From Promethearchaeota archaeon (GTDB taxonomy: Archaea; Asgardarchaeota; Lokiarchaeia; Sigyniarchaeales; SOKP01), in the NCBI GenBank assembly GCA_016839585.1, contig JAEOTZ010000054.1, positions 1 through 36,827 on the forward strand: DNA of 36,827 nt, read 5' to 3'. Below the pieces are notes generated by a model, which ran no database searches, was not told the DNA's origin, and was given only the letters and a program-made list of their open reading frames with translations. The position numbers and the translations under genes are program-made. Position 1 is the stretch's first letter, and the number at the start of each line of letters is the position of its first letter. This document shows, in pieces, positions 1-8,175 of this stretch.

Positions 1-2
1 GC

Positions 3-551
3 AATACCATTTATGATACTGTAGATCAGTATGAAAAAGGATTAGGTTCAAAAATAAAAGAGACAATCAAAGAAGTTAAAAAACTAGTTTTATTGAGAGA
101 AATTATAAACCTCCATAATATTAATGGCATTAAAAGCATGAACCAGATAAGAACAATGGTTAAACAAATAAAATCTGGAAAAGATATCCTATCTCCACGT
201 GGATTACCAAATATTAAATTAGTAAAGACAAAGCAATCGGAATGGATCTTATTTGATGGACACCATTCTTTACTTTCTTACATGATTGCTGGAAGGACAT
301 ATTTACATGAGATCCCTCATTTTGTTATTGAAGACGAGAATGGTCATGTAAATGATAAAGAAATTCTTATATTTTTTGGAATTCAACCCAAAAAATTAAA
401 TGATTCTAATTGGAGAAAATATGTAATAAATTGGCAAGCACCGAAAGAAAGACAATTATGTAAACGAGAGCAAAAAAATATGGGTGAGCTCTTAGATTCA
501 ATTAGTGTTTTTTACAATAAAAACAGAAATTATAACATAGTTGATGTATGA
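3..551 (+). CDS. ParB/sulfiredoxin-like domain protein, 5'-truncated by window edge
   Basis: The frame is open from base 3 to the stop at 549-551, so the gene begins upstream of the window; the TTG at 93 is only an internal codon. The visible part is about 182 residues. Its middle contains a strand-loop with IKSGKDILSPRGLPNIK followed by ILFDGHHSLLSYMIAG and a further strand. This resembles the ParB/sulfiredoxin core, in which a conserved DGHHR precedes a helix and an IPV strand. The usual Arg of DGHHR is Ser here. ParB-like folds serve as CTPases in DNA segregation, nucleases or kinases, and nothing visible decides between these. The C-terminal 50 residues are basic and contain no recognised motif. 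The nearest downstream gene starts 110 bases away on the same strand. The family call is moderate and the function is unknown. Confidence 0.5.
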   Translation, partial: NTIYDTVDQYEKGLGSKIKETIKEVKKLVLLREIINLHNINGIKSMNQIRTMVKQIKSGKDILSPRGLPNIKLVKTKQSEWILFDGHHSLLSYMIAGRTYLHEIPHFVIEDENGHVNDKEILIFFGIQPKKLNDSNWRKYVINWQAPKERQLCKREQKNMGELLDSISVFYNKNRNYNIVDV

Positions 552-660
552 AATAAATTTTGCATATTCAAAACTTCTTTAAAAAATTATTTCAAAATTA
601 AGGTAAATTTATTTATATTTAGATTTTCTTATTAGTTCTTATAATAGAAGGATATAGAGA

Positions 661-1467
661 GTGGGGATTAAAACGATTGTTATATTATCATATTTTCATG
701 TTAAAATAGGACCAACAATATTTTATTCTTTTCCTAAAGCTCAATTGGATAAAGAATTATCAAATAGAATTTATGAAGGTATGAATCAAGCGAACAAAGA
801 AGAATTTTTTACACAATCATTCGGCAATTTGAAGTTATTAAACTATTACTTTCAAATTCACTCAGATTGGGCTCGGGGTAACACAGAAATATTGATGCTA
901 TCAATAATGATTAATCAGCAAATTTCTCCTGAAATTGAAGAGAACATTTCATCCTTATGTAAAAAGTTTTCAGAAAAAATGCAATCAAATGAAGACATTT
1001 TTACTGGGTTCTACTTAAAGGAACTAAACAATTTTGATAAAAGTGACAGAGAGAAAATAATAAAAAACGAGCTCTTAATCAATGAGTGGGTAAAAGATTT
1101 ATATTGGGAAACTCTGGAGGACACGAGAAAAAAATCAGAAGAACAGAAAATTACATTGTTATTAGACGATAGGTATATTTTTGAATCCTTAGAGCTGATG
1201 TCAAAAGAGCTGAAGAAAATCAGTAGAGAGATAAGTTCAGGTGAGGATTATCTGAAAGCGAACTCTAATATCAGAAATTCAGTTTCAAATTTAAATAAAA
1301 TTATTGATGATTTATATGAAGGATACATAGAAAAAATGACCGAACTTGATATTGAATATGAAAACGGCTTGTTTTCCGCAGAAGAAGAATTGGATACTGA
1401 TATTCAAAAGAGCAAAAAAGAATTAAAAAGAGTTTTAGAAGGAGAGATTAATGAAGAAAAAGAATGA
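661..1467 (+). CDS. Longin-like domain protein with C-terminal coiled coil
   Basis: A 268-residue protein using a GTG start, with GAAGG about 10 bases upstream. The N-terminus reads IVILSYFHVKIGPTIFYSFP. This hydrophobic strand, Gly-Pro, strand, Phe/Tyr-x-x-Pro pattern is typical of longin/roadblock-type folds found in GTPase regulators and traffic adaptors. Residues 1-120 fit an alternating beta/alpha domain. Residues 150-268 are long charged helices ending in a Glu/Lys-rich coiled coil, suggesting oligomerisation or partner binding. No signal peptide or membrane segment is visible, so it is probably cytoplasmic. Longin-like domains are expanded in Asgard archaea together with small GTPases, and a GTPase-fold gene lies 7 kb away at 8176. 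The upstream 110 bases are AT-rich with a possible TATA box near 610-620. The fold call is pattern-based; its partner is unknown. Confidence 0.55.
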   Translation: MGIKTIVILSYFHVKIGPTIFYSFPKAQLDKELSNRIYEGMNQANKEEFFTQSFGNLKLLNYYFQIHSDWARGNTEILMLSIMINQQISPEIEENISSLCKKFSEKMQSNEDIFTGFYLKELNNFDKSDREKIIKNELLINEWVKDLYWETLEDTRKKSEEQKITLLLDDRYIFESLELMSKELKKISREISSGEDYLKANSNIRNSVSNLNKIIDDLYEGYIEKMTELDIEYENGLFSAEEELDTDIQKSKKELKRVLEGEINEEKE

Positions 1468-1576
1468 AATTCAAATTAATTTTGCGATTTTTTCACATGT
1501 TCGTTTAGCATCGCTCTATTTCTAATTAAGAAATATAAAAATTGTAATACTCATAATTAATAATCTTATTTTTTTT

Positions 1577-2098
1577 TTAAACCTTCAACAGCCAATCTAT
1601 CATAATATCTCCAGAACATTTTTTATGAGAATTTAATAAGCATTTATCGATTTCAGGCTCAATTGTATGGTTTATACCCAGAGCATCCAACCAGCAACTA
1701 ACACGGTATATTACGCCACATTCATATTGTTTGTTAAGTCCAATCATTTCCATTCCTTTGTAGGCGAAACATCGGTTCATTTCCCAATGTATTCGATTAT
1801 TTTCAGGGAAGGTATATACAAAGTCCATAAAATCTCCTTTTATTACGCTAAAAGCATTAGTAATAAAATCTTTTAATTGTTCAAATGTTTTGATTTTCAT
1901 GTTCTTCATTCCCATCGCCTTTTTTACCCGCTGCATTTCAATTACTGAAAGAGATTTAATAGCTGCTTTATTTAGTTTGTTAGCAGTATCAATACCTAAT
2001 TCACGGGCGCAATTATAAAACCAGGAGCCATCGTGAGTCATCCAACATTTAACTAGTAGTTCTTTTAATTGATTTTTATTAAGTTGATCAAATAACAT
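1577..2098 (-). CDS. DUF6125-family protein
   Basis: I place the start at the ATG at 2098 (MLFDQLNKNQ), giving 173 residues. Two upstream in-frame ATGs would only add a short hydrophobic stretch (MIFIMVI) not seen in such proteins, and no Shine-Dalgarno decides between them. The pattern W-x-x-HDGSWF, a GIDTANKLN segment, and a central CFAYKGMEMIGLN followed by YECGVIYRVSCWLDALG matches what I know as DUF6125, a family of small cytoplasmic proteins of unknown biochemical role. Cysteines near the C-terminus (C-x8-C type spacing after the Trp-Leu-Asp segment) could bind metal or be catalytic. The gene lies downstream of, and on the same strand as, the acyl-CoA ligase, separated by 125 bases containing a small palindrome, so it may have its own promoter. 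Family call fairly good; function unknown. Confidence 0.6.
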   Translation of the reverse strand: MLFDQLNKNQLKELLVKCWMTHDGSWFYNCARELGIDTANKLNKAAIKSLSVIEMQRVKKAMGMKNMKIKTFEQLKDFITNAFSVIKGDFMDFVYTFPENNRIHWEMNRCFAYKGMEMIGLNKQYECGVIYRVSCWLDALGINHTIEPEIDKCLLNSHKKCSGDIMIDWLLKV

Positions 2099-2197
2099 TA
2101 TTACCATAATAAATATCAAGTTGATAATGCTTAAAAAGTCTCATTGAAACAGAACCTTGTTAAAATTCTTCATGGATGAGTAGGAAACAAAAAACAG

Positions 2198-2209
2198 AGA
2201 TTATAATCT
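2198..2209. promoter_or_regulatory. 12-bp palindrome AGATTATAATCT upstream of the DUF6125 gene
   Basis: A perfect 12-base palindrome lies in the 125-base gap between the acyl-CoA ligase stop and the DUF6125 start, immediately followed by a partial copy of the same arm (ATAATCT). It could be an operator for the DUF6125 gene. In sequence this AT-rich a 12-base palindrome can also arise by chance, so confidence is low. Confidence 0.25.
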
Positions 2210-2223
2210 ATAATCTACTTCTT

Positions 2224-4047
2224 CTACTTCTTCTTCTCTTCAAGAGTACTCTTCGTATCGTAGCTATTTTTTAATGATTTTCCTGATTCCCATTCTTTTC
2301 TAAGAATAAATTTCTGAATTAATTCGTTTGCATTTTTTGGTAATTCTTCTTTAAATTCTATATATCTTGGAACCATAAAATAGGCCAAGTTTTGTTGTAG
2401 AAAATTGTGAAATTCTTTGTGAGTAATCGAAGCTCCTTTTTGAATTACAGCACATATTTTTAAATGATTTTCGGAGGATTTGCTATCAGAAACTTCAAAA
2501 ACAGCGCTTTCGACTATAAGTGAATGTGAATTTGCGACTATTTCGATATCCACTGCAAAAAATATCTCCTTTTCTCTATGAATCATGTCTGATTTCCTTC
2601 CTAAATAATATATGAAACCTTCATGGTCTGCATATCCAAAATCGCCAGTGTAAACCCATCGATCTTCTCCTTTTCTTGTTATTGTCTCTTCTTGTAAGTT
2701 ATAGTACTCAAGTTCAAAAGGAAGTCTTGTTCTTGCACAGATTTCACCAATATGATCTCGTCCAGGAGGAAGTTCTTTTCCTTCTGAATCAACAATTTTA
2801 ATTTCAACGCCTCGTGCTGACTTTCCGATAGATCCTAGTTTTCCCCCTTTGGAACCTTCGTTATTTATAGTAAAACCAATACCCTCAACAAGAGACCACA
2901 TTTCAATTATTTGAATTCCAAATCTCCTTTCGAAGGTATCCCATATCTTTTTTAAGGCACCTGCACCGAATGCATATTTAATTGAATGATTTCTATCAAT
3001 TTTTGATGGCAGTTGATTTACAAGCATTGTCAAGTGTGCTCCATAATAACAAAAACCATCAGGTTTATATTTTTCAATATCACTCCAAAAAGTTGAAACA
3101 TCAAATTTCTCTGCGATTATTATCGATCCGTTATGATACATTATTGGAATTATCAAGAAATATCGTTCTAATCCTTGAAATAACGGTAAGGGACAATAAA
3201 ATTTATTAATATTATCGCCAAATCCTAAATCTTTCAATTGCCTTCCTACACTAATTCCTGACAACGTGAAATAGTTCCTATATAGCACTCCTTTTGGAAT
3301 TCCTGTAGTTCCTGATGTATAGGATATTTCAAGAGGATGAAAACTATTCATATGAATATTAGGATTCTCTAAATTTTCAGAAAAGACTTCTGTAAAACTA
3401 GCATATTTATCCTCGTATTTATAATCATTTGGTGCGTTTCGGATAAAAATTTTCTTAATTTTGGGTAAATTTTCGTAAATCTCCTCAACATTCGCAAGAT
3501 ATATATAATCAATAATTAAAATTTCTGAATTGCTATTTTTCAATACATATTCTAGTAAATTCTTTTTTAATAAGTAACTTATTGGTACAAACACGCTACC
3601 GGTTTTTGCAATGGCGAACCAACAAAATAGAGCCCCTGGATTATTTGGAAATATCAAGGAAATATTAGGATTTTTCAATTTTAATTTTTTAATTTGTTTT
3701 ATAAGTCCATTAGCTATCTGATTTGAAATTATATTTACATCTTCATACGTATAAACCTCATTATGATAATAAATGAATGGCTTGTCTTTATTAATTAATG
3801 CTTTACTTTCTATTATTTTTGGTAGTGTAGCATCTTCAATATCGTAAACTTTTGTTAGGTCACTTAAGTTATAGATTTTTCGAATTTCCAAGTGCTCGCC
3901 TTTTAATTCTATCACGACTTCTTCTTTGTCTCTAAAAGGAAAAGCACTATCTTTAGCAATATTACTGGGAATATAGACCCAAAAACTGTCATATTTACGG
4001 TTTCCCGATTTTTTCTTCGAAATTTTACCTTTTCCAGTTTTTATCAT
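2224..4047 (-). CDS. AMP-dependent acyl-CoA ligase with N-terminal AbrB-like domain
   Basis: A 607-residue adenylate-forming enzyme expected to activate a carboxylic acid as acyl-AMP and then acyl-CoA. Visible core motifs are SYTSGTTGIPKGV near residues 241-253, the YTGDFGYADHEG loop near 464, and GRKSDMI. Two things are odd. First, residues 1-57 precede the usual enzyme start and look like an AbrB/MazE swapped-hairpin domain (FWVYIPSNIAKDS, then EEVVIELKGEHLEIRK). Second, motif A10 near residue 567 reads PKNANELIQKFILR. Here the catalytic Lys normally found two residues before IQK (as in PKTxxGKIQK) is Leu, so adenylation may be impaired or the substrate unusual. The substrate cannot be read from sequence. 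It follows the RACo gene by 81 bases on the same strand and may be part of that operon. Family certain; activity uncertain. Confidence 0.85.
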   Translation of the reverse strand: MIKTGKGKISKKKSGNRKYDSFWVYIPSNIAKDSAFPFRDKEEVVIELKGEHLEIRKIYNLSDLTKVYDIEDATLPKIIESKALINKDKPFIYYHNEVYTYEDVNIISNQIANGLIKQIKKLKLKNPNISLIFPNNPGALFCWFAIAKTGSVFVPISYLLKKNLLEYVLKNSNSEILIIDYIYLANVEEIYENLPKIKKIFIRNAPNDYKYEDKYASFTEVFSENLENPNIHMNSFHPLEISYTSGTTGIPKGVLYRNYFTLSGISVGRQLKDLGFGDNINKFYCPLPLFQGLERYFLIIPIMYHNGSIIIAEKFDVSTFWSDIEKYKPDGFCYYGAHLTMLVNQLPSKIDRNHSIKYAFGAGALKKIWDTFERRFGIQIIEMWSLVEGIGFTINNEGSKGGKLGSIGKSARGVEIKIVDSEGKELPPGRDHIGEICARTRLPFELEYYNLQEETITRKGEDRWVYTGDFGYADHEGFIYYLGRKSDMIHREKEIFFAVDIEIVANSHSLIVESAVFEVSDSKSSENHLKICAVIQKGASITHKEFHNFLQQNLAYFMVPRYIEFKEELPKNANELIQKFILRKEWESGKSLKNSYDTKSTLEEKKK

Positions 4048-4128
4048 AGATTTTTAAAAAAATTTCTTTACTATTGTAAATAAATAATTCCTAACGTAAA
4101 AATAATCTTATAATTTTTTTTCGCATTC

Positions 4129-6135
4129 TTACTTTAAAGGAATTTCATCATATTCTTGTTTTATTAGAGGGAATCTGTCAAGATTATAATGAGGAAAATA
4201 AAGAGAAAAAGTGAATTCCTTTTGAAATGATGGTAATGATGCGATTTCTCTATACTTGATCTCATAGGCGATCTTATTTGCTAGATATCTTTGCTCAATA
4301 TCTTTTATAAATAATTGTGCCCCCATTCCTGCTGAATTTCCAATCTGGAAAATGGAGTTTTGTTCAACTTCAGGGAATAAACCAATAAAAGCAGCATTTT
4401 TTTTATTGATATAAGTTCCAAAGGCTCCTGCTAAAAGAACTTGTTCAAGAGATTCCTTTTTTTTATGTTCCATTTCAAGTAATAAATTAGCTGCAGATAA
4501 AAATGCACCTTTCGCTAGTTGAAGCTGATAAATATCTTTATGAGAAATTGTGATTTCCTTAATATTATTATCATTAATATTTTTTTGATATTGTTCTTTG
4601 TCCCATTCGGCTTTATATATAATATAATGGTATCCATCTTCCCTTTTTACAACACGACGATGTTTCATTACTTTTTCTGATTTGATATTAAATTTTCCCG
4701 CACGCATGATGATATTACATTTCAGCATTTCGGCTATAGTGTCAATGAGCCCTGAACCACACAATCCAAGTGGTTTTATGTTTCCTATTACGCCTATTGA
4801 AGGTTCCAAAGTATTTCTATCAATTTTGACTGATTCTATTGCTCCTTCAGAAGCTCGCATTCCATGTAAAATATGAGCACCCTCCAAAGCCGAGCCAGCA
4901 GCACATGAACATGTAACTAATCCTTCATTATTTCCCAACACAAGTTCACCATTAGTACCAATATCAATTAAAAGAGAATATTTATCGTATGTATTGATTT
5001 TAGATGAGATTATACATCCAATTGTGTCTGTTCCTACGTAGCCAGCAATAACAGGAGGAGAATATACATTTACATTGGGATTACATTTTATTCCAAGCAT
5101 ACCCGCACTTACATTAATTGGGGCTTTAAATACTGGAATGTAAGGTGAAACAGCTAAAAATTCTGGGGTTATTCCAAAAAATATGTGATGCATTCCAGTA
5201 TTCCCTACAACAGAAATATCTTTAACACACGAAATAGAAATGTGAGCTTTATCACAACAATCCTCAAGTATATAATTTATAGCATTAATCACTAATTCTT
5301 TTGCTTTATGAATTGCATTATTTTTTACGATATAGGTAATTCTTGAAATAAGATCTTCACCGATAGCCACTTGAGGATTTAACATTGCAGAAACCGCTGC
5401 AATTTCGCCTGTTTTTAAACAAATTAAATATCCAACAATAGTAGTAGTTCCAATATCGATAGCTAATCCAAAAATCTTATTAATTTTATCTCCGGCATCA
5501 ATATCATAAAGAATCCACGGATCTTCCAATGAGAGCTTTCTAAAAAAAGCTGTAACAACACCATCTTCTTTTCTCATAATATGTGGTAATTTTTTAATAA
5601 TGTTATATAGAATATCATTTACATGAAATAGTGTGTGATTTTCATTTATTTTATAATTACTATTTCTTTCTATTATGCCCTCAAATAAACCAGATAAATC
5701 ATTTCTTGGATTACTTAAATCCGCAGAGGTGATCTTACACAGCTGTGAAGTTATTCCTAGATGAAATTTTTCATTACTTGTTATTCCGAGAGATTCTAAA
5801 TCAGCATCTACTAAAATTCTAATTCCTCTCGAAACTAATGAGTCAGTTAAAAAAACTCTTAAATCTCTAAAAATTTTAGTTTGACATGCTAACCTGTATC
5901 CTTCTAATATTTTTTGGCTACTCAAAAATTTTTTTTCTTTTTCTGATGGTTCTGAAATTTTTGGATTAGGATCTAAAACACGAATAATACATTTTCCACA
6001 TGTTCCCTTACCTGCACATAACGCACCTATGGGAAAGTTCAACGCTAAAAGTGATTCATAAACTGTTGAACCCTCAACAACATTTATTCGTTTAGATATT
6101 GGCTCCAAAATGAGTGTAATTCTCTTATTCCCCAT
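4129..6135 (-). CDS. RACo-type reductive activator of corrinoid proteins (2Fe-2S, ASKHA, DUF4445)
   Basis: A 668-residue protein. Residues 1-95 form a plant-type 2Fe-2S ferredoxin domain with ligands C40-x5-C46-x2-C49 and C84 (in RLACQTK). From about 235 onward an ASKHA ATPase fold appears with FGLAIDIGTTTIVGYL (phosphate loop 1) and LLIDIGTNGELVL, followed by CSCAAGSALEGAHI and LCGSGLIDTIAEM, all hallmarks of the DUF4445/RACo family. These proteins use ATP to drive reduction of inactive cob(II)alamin to cob(I)alamin on partner corrinoid proteins. An AAGGT lies 10 bases before the ATG. The gene follows the corrinoid protein gene by 106 bases on the same strand, which strongly supports the partner assignment. 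The archaeal RamA-type activator uses two 4Fe-4S clusters instead; this one has the 2Fe-2S bacterial-type architecture. Confidence 0.93.
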   Translation of the reverse strand: MGNKRITLILEPISKRINVVEGSTVYESLLALNFPIGALCAGKGTCGKCIIRVLDPNPKISEPSEKEKKFLSSQKILEGYRLACQTKIFRDLRVFLTDSLVSRGIRILVDADLESLGITSNEKFHLGITSQLCKITSADLSNPRNDLSGLFEGIIERNSNYKINENHTLFHVNDILYNIIKKLPHIMRKEDGVVTAFFRKLSLEDPWILYDIDAGDKINKIFGLAIDIGTTTIVGYLICLKTGEIAAVSAMLNPQVAIGEDLISRITYIVKNNAIHKAKELVINAINYILEDCCDKAHISISCVKDISVVGNTGMHHIFFGITPEFLAVSPYIPVFKAPINVSAGMLGIKCNPNVNVYSPPVIAGYVGTDTIGCIISSKINTYDKYSLLIDIGTNGELVLGNNEGLVTCSCAAGSALEGAHILHGMRASEGAIESVKIDRNTLEPSIGVIGNIKPLGLCGSGLIDTIAEMLKCNIIMRAGKFNIKSEKVMKHRRVVKREDGYHYIIYKAEWDKEQYQKNINDNNIKEITISHKDIYQLQLAKGAFLSAANLLLEMEHKKKESLEQVLLAGAFGTYINKKNAAFIGLFPEVEQNSIFQIGNSAGMGAQLFIKDIEQRYLANKIAYEIKYREIASLPSFQKEFTFSLYFPHYNLDRFPLIKQEYDEIPLK

Positions 6136-6241
6136 ATGAGTATACCTTATAGATTAACATTCTCTTTATAAGAAACAACTTTGCTTACTTATAAATTCAT
6201 TAAAATAAACTCAAAATAGTTAAAGAAATGATTAATTTTTA

Positions 6242-6904
6242 TTAATTCCTTAACCATTTATCGATAATATCAACACCTTCTAAAGCGTCTTTTGCGTAAG
6301 CATCTGCTTTTGTTTCTTCTGCGATTTCAGGCGATACAGCAGCACCTCCCAAAATCACTTTTACCTTATTTGCTAATTCTCCATTTTTTAATAAGGACAC
6401 TGCTCTTTTTATGAAGGGTTCCCCAGAAGAAAGAAGATATGAGATACCAATAACTTTAACATCTGGCATTCGAGCAGCTTCTTCAAATTTTACAGGTTTC
6501 ACATCTATTCCAAGGTCGATAATATCCATACCATAAGATTTCATTAACGCGATTAGAATATTTTTACCCAAATTATGAATATCACCTTCAATTGTCCCGA
6601 TAACTACTTTTCCTGAATAATTCCTAGCTTTAGCTAAACTCCTTCTAGTTTCCTCATCTATACATAGGATTTCTCCCTCCAGAGCTTCTGCCGCTAAAAT
6701 AAGCCCCATTTCTCCCGATTCCGCCAATCCCTTTAAAATACCTTTTTTTATTATTTCGATTACTGGGACTCCTACATCTATTGCTTGCTTTATTGTATCT
6801 TTCATCGAAAAAAAGTCAAGTGAACTAACCGCTTCAATAACGTTATTAATATAATAAAAATGATTTTTTGCTTTCTTTTTATTTTCTAAACTCACTTTTT
6901 CCAT
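6242..6904 (-). CDS. Corrinoid (B12-binding) methyltransferase subunit, MtaC/MttC-like
   Basis: A 220-residue cytoplasmic methyl carrier. The start at 6904 (MEKVSLEN) is preferred because a good Shine-Dalgarno, GAGAGGT (minus strand, 6915-6921), lies 10 bases before it; the ATG seven codons upstream has none. The helical cap (about residues 20-85, ending ESGEMGLILAAEALEGEIL) is followed by the Rossmann-like B12 domain. GTIEGDIHNLGKNI carries the DxHxxG signature, whose His is the lower cobalt ligand, and YLLSSGEPFIK and GGAAV also contact the cofactor. Such proteins accept a methyl group from a dedicated methyltransferase (MtaB, MttB or UroD-like) and pass it on. No methyltransferase gene is in the window. 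It sits between a DUF2284 gene (40 bases upstream) and the RACo activator (106 bases downstream), forming a coherent cluster. Confidence 0.95.
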   Translation of the reverse strand: MEKVSLENKKKAKNHFYYINNVIEAVSSLDFFSMKDTIKQAIDVGVPVIEIIKKGILKGLAESGEMGLILAAEALEGEILCIDEETRRSLAKARNYSGKVVIGTIEGDIHNLGKNILIALMKSYGMDIIDLGIDVKPVKFEEAARMPDVKVIGISYLLSSGEPFIKRAVSLLKNGELANKVKVILGGAAVSPEIAEETKADAYAKDALEGVDIIDKWLRN

Positions 6905-6944
6905 TATCAAAATTACCTCTCTCATTTCTTAATAATTGATATTA

Positions 6945-7730
6945 TCAAATGATTAAAACGATACCATGCCAAACAACATAGGGAACAGATTCCTTTGGGT
7001 GCTCGGGATTAATTACAAATGGTGGTTTTTCTCCACATTTAACAGCTGTAGCAAATATATCCACTCCACATGCCTCTAGTGAAGGTCTAGCTCTTAAATA
7101 CTGCCGGCACATTTGATTATCGAGCACAGGACAGGGGGGTATTTTTTTTTGTTGCATTAATTCTTTAAAATATTCTGGAGAAAAAAATCCACAACCAACA
7201 CAAGGCCCACCTTTAAATCCCATAGCAAGATAATATCCCAAATATGTTGCTTCTGCTTCTATCATTGAGACCATTTGATTTAATAAATTTACATCTCCCT
7301 GGACACCGAGAAGAATTCCGGGAAAAATATGGTTTTGTGTCGGTGGATAAAATGTAATTAAAATTGCATGATTATAACAACTAACAATTTCTCTCATCTC
7401 TTCGGTAGTTGGAGAATGTGGAGGACAATTTATACTAGTTCCGTAACCAAAACACACAGGAATTCTACATTTCCACCGTACGCGTGGATCTATTACAATT
7501 TTATCTGTTGTTATTAATTTGGCATGACCAGTAGCTTTCATTTTTGATTTTGTAATTATTTGATCTATGATTTTATTAGATCGTTCAAGGAGCTCAAGAA
7601 AGATCTTTTCATCAGGTTCAACTTTTATTGGAGATGGTGGCCTATCTTTCTTTTTTGGTAATACTCTCCGCCATTTGAAAGATATTTTAGACCATTCTTT
7701 CTCAACTTCAGGTATCAATTTCTGTGCCAT
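6945..7730 (-). CDS. DUF2284 predicted metal-binding protein
   Basis: A 261-residue protein with the Cys-rich pattern of DUF2284: WKCRIPVCFGYGTSINCPPHSPT in the middle, then GGPCVGCGFF, PPCPVLDNQMC and ARPSLEACGVDIFATAVKCG. At least eight cysteines are available for metal or Fe-S binding. The biochemical role of the family is not known to me, but from memory it recurs beside corrinoid methyltransferase genes, as it does here 40 bases before the corrinoid protein gene. The basic N-terminal 60 residues (RPPSPIK) are longer than I expect for the family. AAGGTT lies about 12 bases upstream of the ATG. As the first gene of the minus-strand cluster it is the one nearest the paired TTACGTACGTAA palindromes. 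Confidence 0.85.
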   Translation of the reverse strand: MAQKLIPEVEKEWSKISFKWRRVLPKKKDRPPSPIKVEPDEKIFLELLERSNKIIDQIITKSKMKATGHAKLITTDKIVIDPRVRWKCRIPVCFGYGTSINCPPHSPTTEEMREIVSCYNHAILITFYPPTQNHIFPGILLGVQGDVNLLNQMVSMIEAEATYLGYYLAMGFKGGPCVGCGFFSPEYFKELMQQKKIPPCPVLDNQMCRQYLRARPSLEACGVDIFATAVKCGEKPPFVINPEHPKESVPYVVWHGIVLII

Positions 7731-7794
7731 TAATTTTTAACCTTGTTTATTTTTTAATTAAATACTTATTTATTTATTAAAATATTATACTTTC

Positions 7795-7806
7795 TTACGT
7801 ACGTAA
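7795..7806. promoter_or_regulatory. Palindromic operator candidate TTACGTACGTAA, copy 1
   Basis: A perfect 12-base palindrome 65 bases upstream of the DUF2284 start and just upstream of its likely TATA region. It is identical to the copy at 7880-7891; the centres are 85 bases apart, close to eight turns of DNA. The CG steps make it stand out from the surrounding AT-rich sequence. Most likely a transcription factor site for the corrinoid cluster. Confidence 0.65.
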
Positions 7807-7879
7807 AAATCTTTCTATTGTAGTAAAAAAATATTAAGTAATTATGAAACCATCATAATTTATAAAACTTATTTGTTTT

Positions 7880-7891
7880 TTACGTACGTAA
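7880..7891. promoter_or_regulatory. Palindromic operator candidate TTACGTACGTAA, copy 2
   Basis: Second perfect copy of the palindrome. Nothing in the window identifies its regulator: the TetR gene at 9249-9866 has its own, different operators. The 85-base helical phasing with copy 1 would suit cooperative binding or looping. Confidence 0.65.
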
Positions 7892-8109
7892 ATCATAATA
7901 ACAGGAATAAAATAATAATTAGTTAATCAGCTTAAAAAAAAAGAAGTATTGACAAGATTATATGTAATATTTACGTTTTATGATAATTACATTTGTAATT
8001 AGGAAAATAAATCTAAATAGGGAGATTTTTACTTATCATTAAACATCATTTTTTTCCTTTTTTTCAAACGTTTAAAAGTAATAACTATTATATCTGACAA
8101 AAATGTGGG

Positions 8110-8117
8110 TTTATATA
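8110..8117 (+). promoter_or_regulatory. Probable TATA box (TTTATATA) of the GTPase-fold gene
   Basis: TTTATATA preceded by GTGGG lies 59 bases before the ATG at 8176. An archaeal start site about 25 bases downstream would give a leader of roughly 35 bases. Confidence 0.45.
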
Positions 8118-8175
8118 GGTGCATTTTTTTATCATTATTTGGTATTACTAAACTAAAATAGTATAGAAGATAAGA

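Larger units (their letters stand above)
7731..8175. other. Divergent intergenic region, promoters and palindromes, no gene seen
   Basis: 445 very AT-rich bases separate the minus-strand corrinoid cluster from the plus-strand GTPase-fold gene. I see no open frame with coding character and no RNA gene. It holds two identical 12-base palindromes and AT-rich stretches that could be the TATA element of the minus-strand cluster (around 7760-7785). It also holds a TTACGT half-site at 7971-7976 and a TATA box for the plus-strand gene near 8110. Confidence 0.6.

Noticed and set aside
228-234. Walker B change (Asp to Glu) in the MoxR ATPase as inactivation (protein residues 228-234, gene at 13261)
   Set aside because: From memory this Glu-Glu form is common in the YehL-like branch, and the sensor and Arg-finger segments are intact, so it is probably active.
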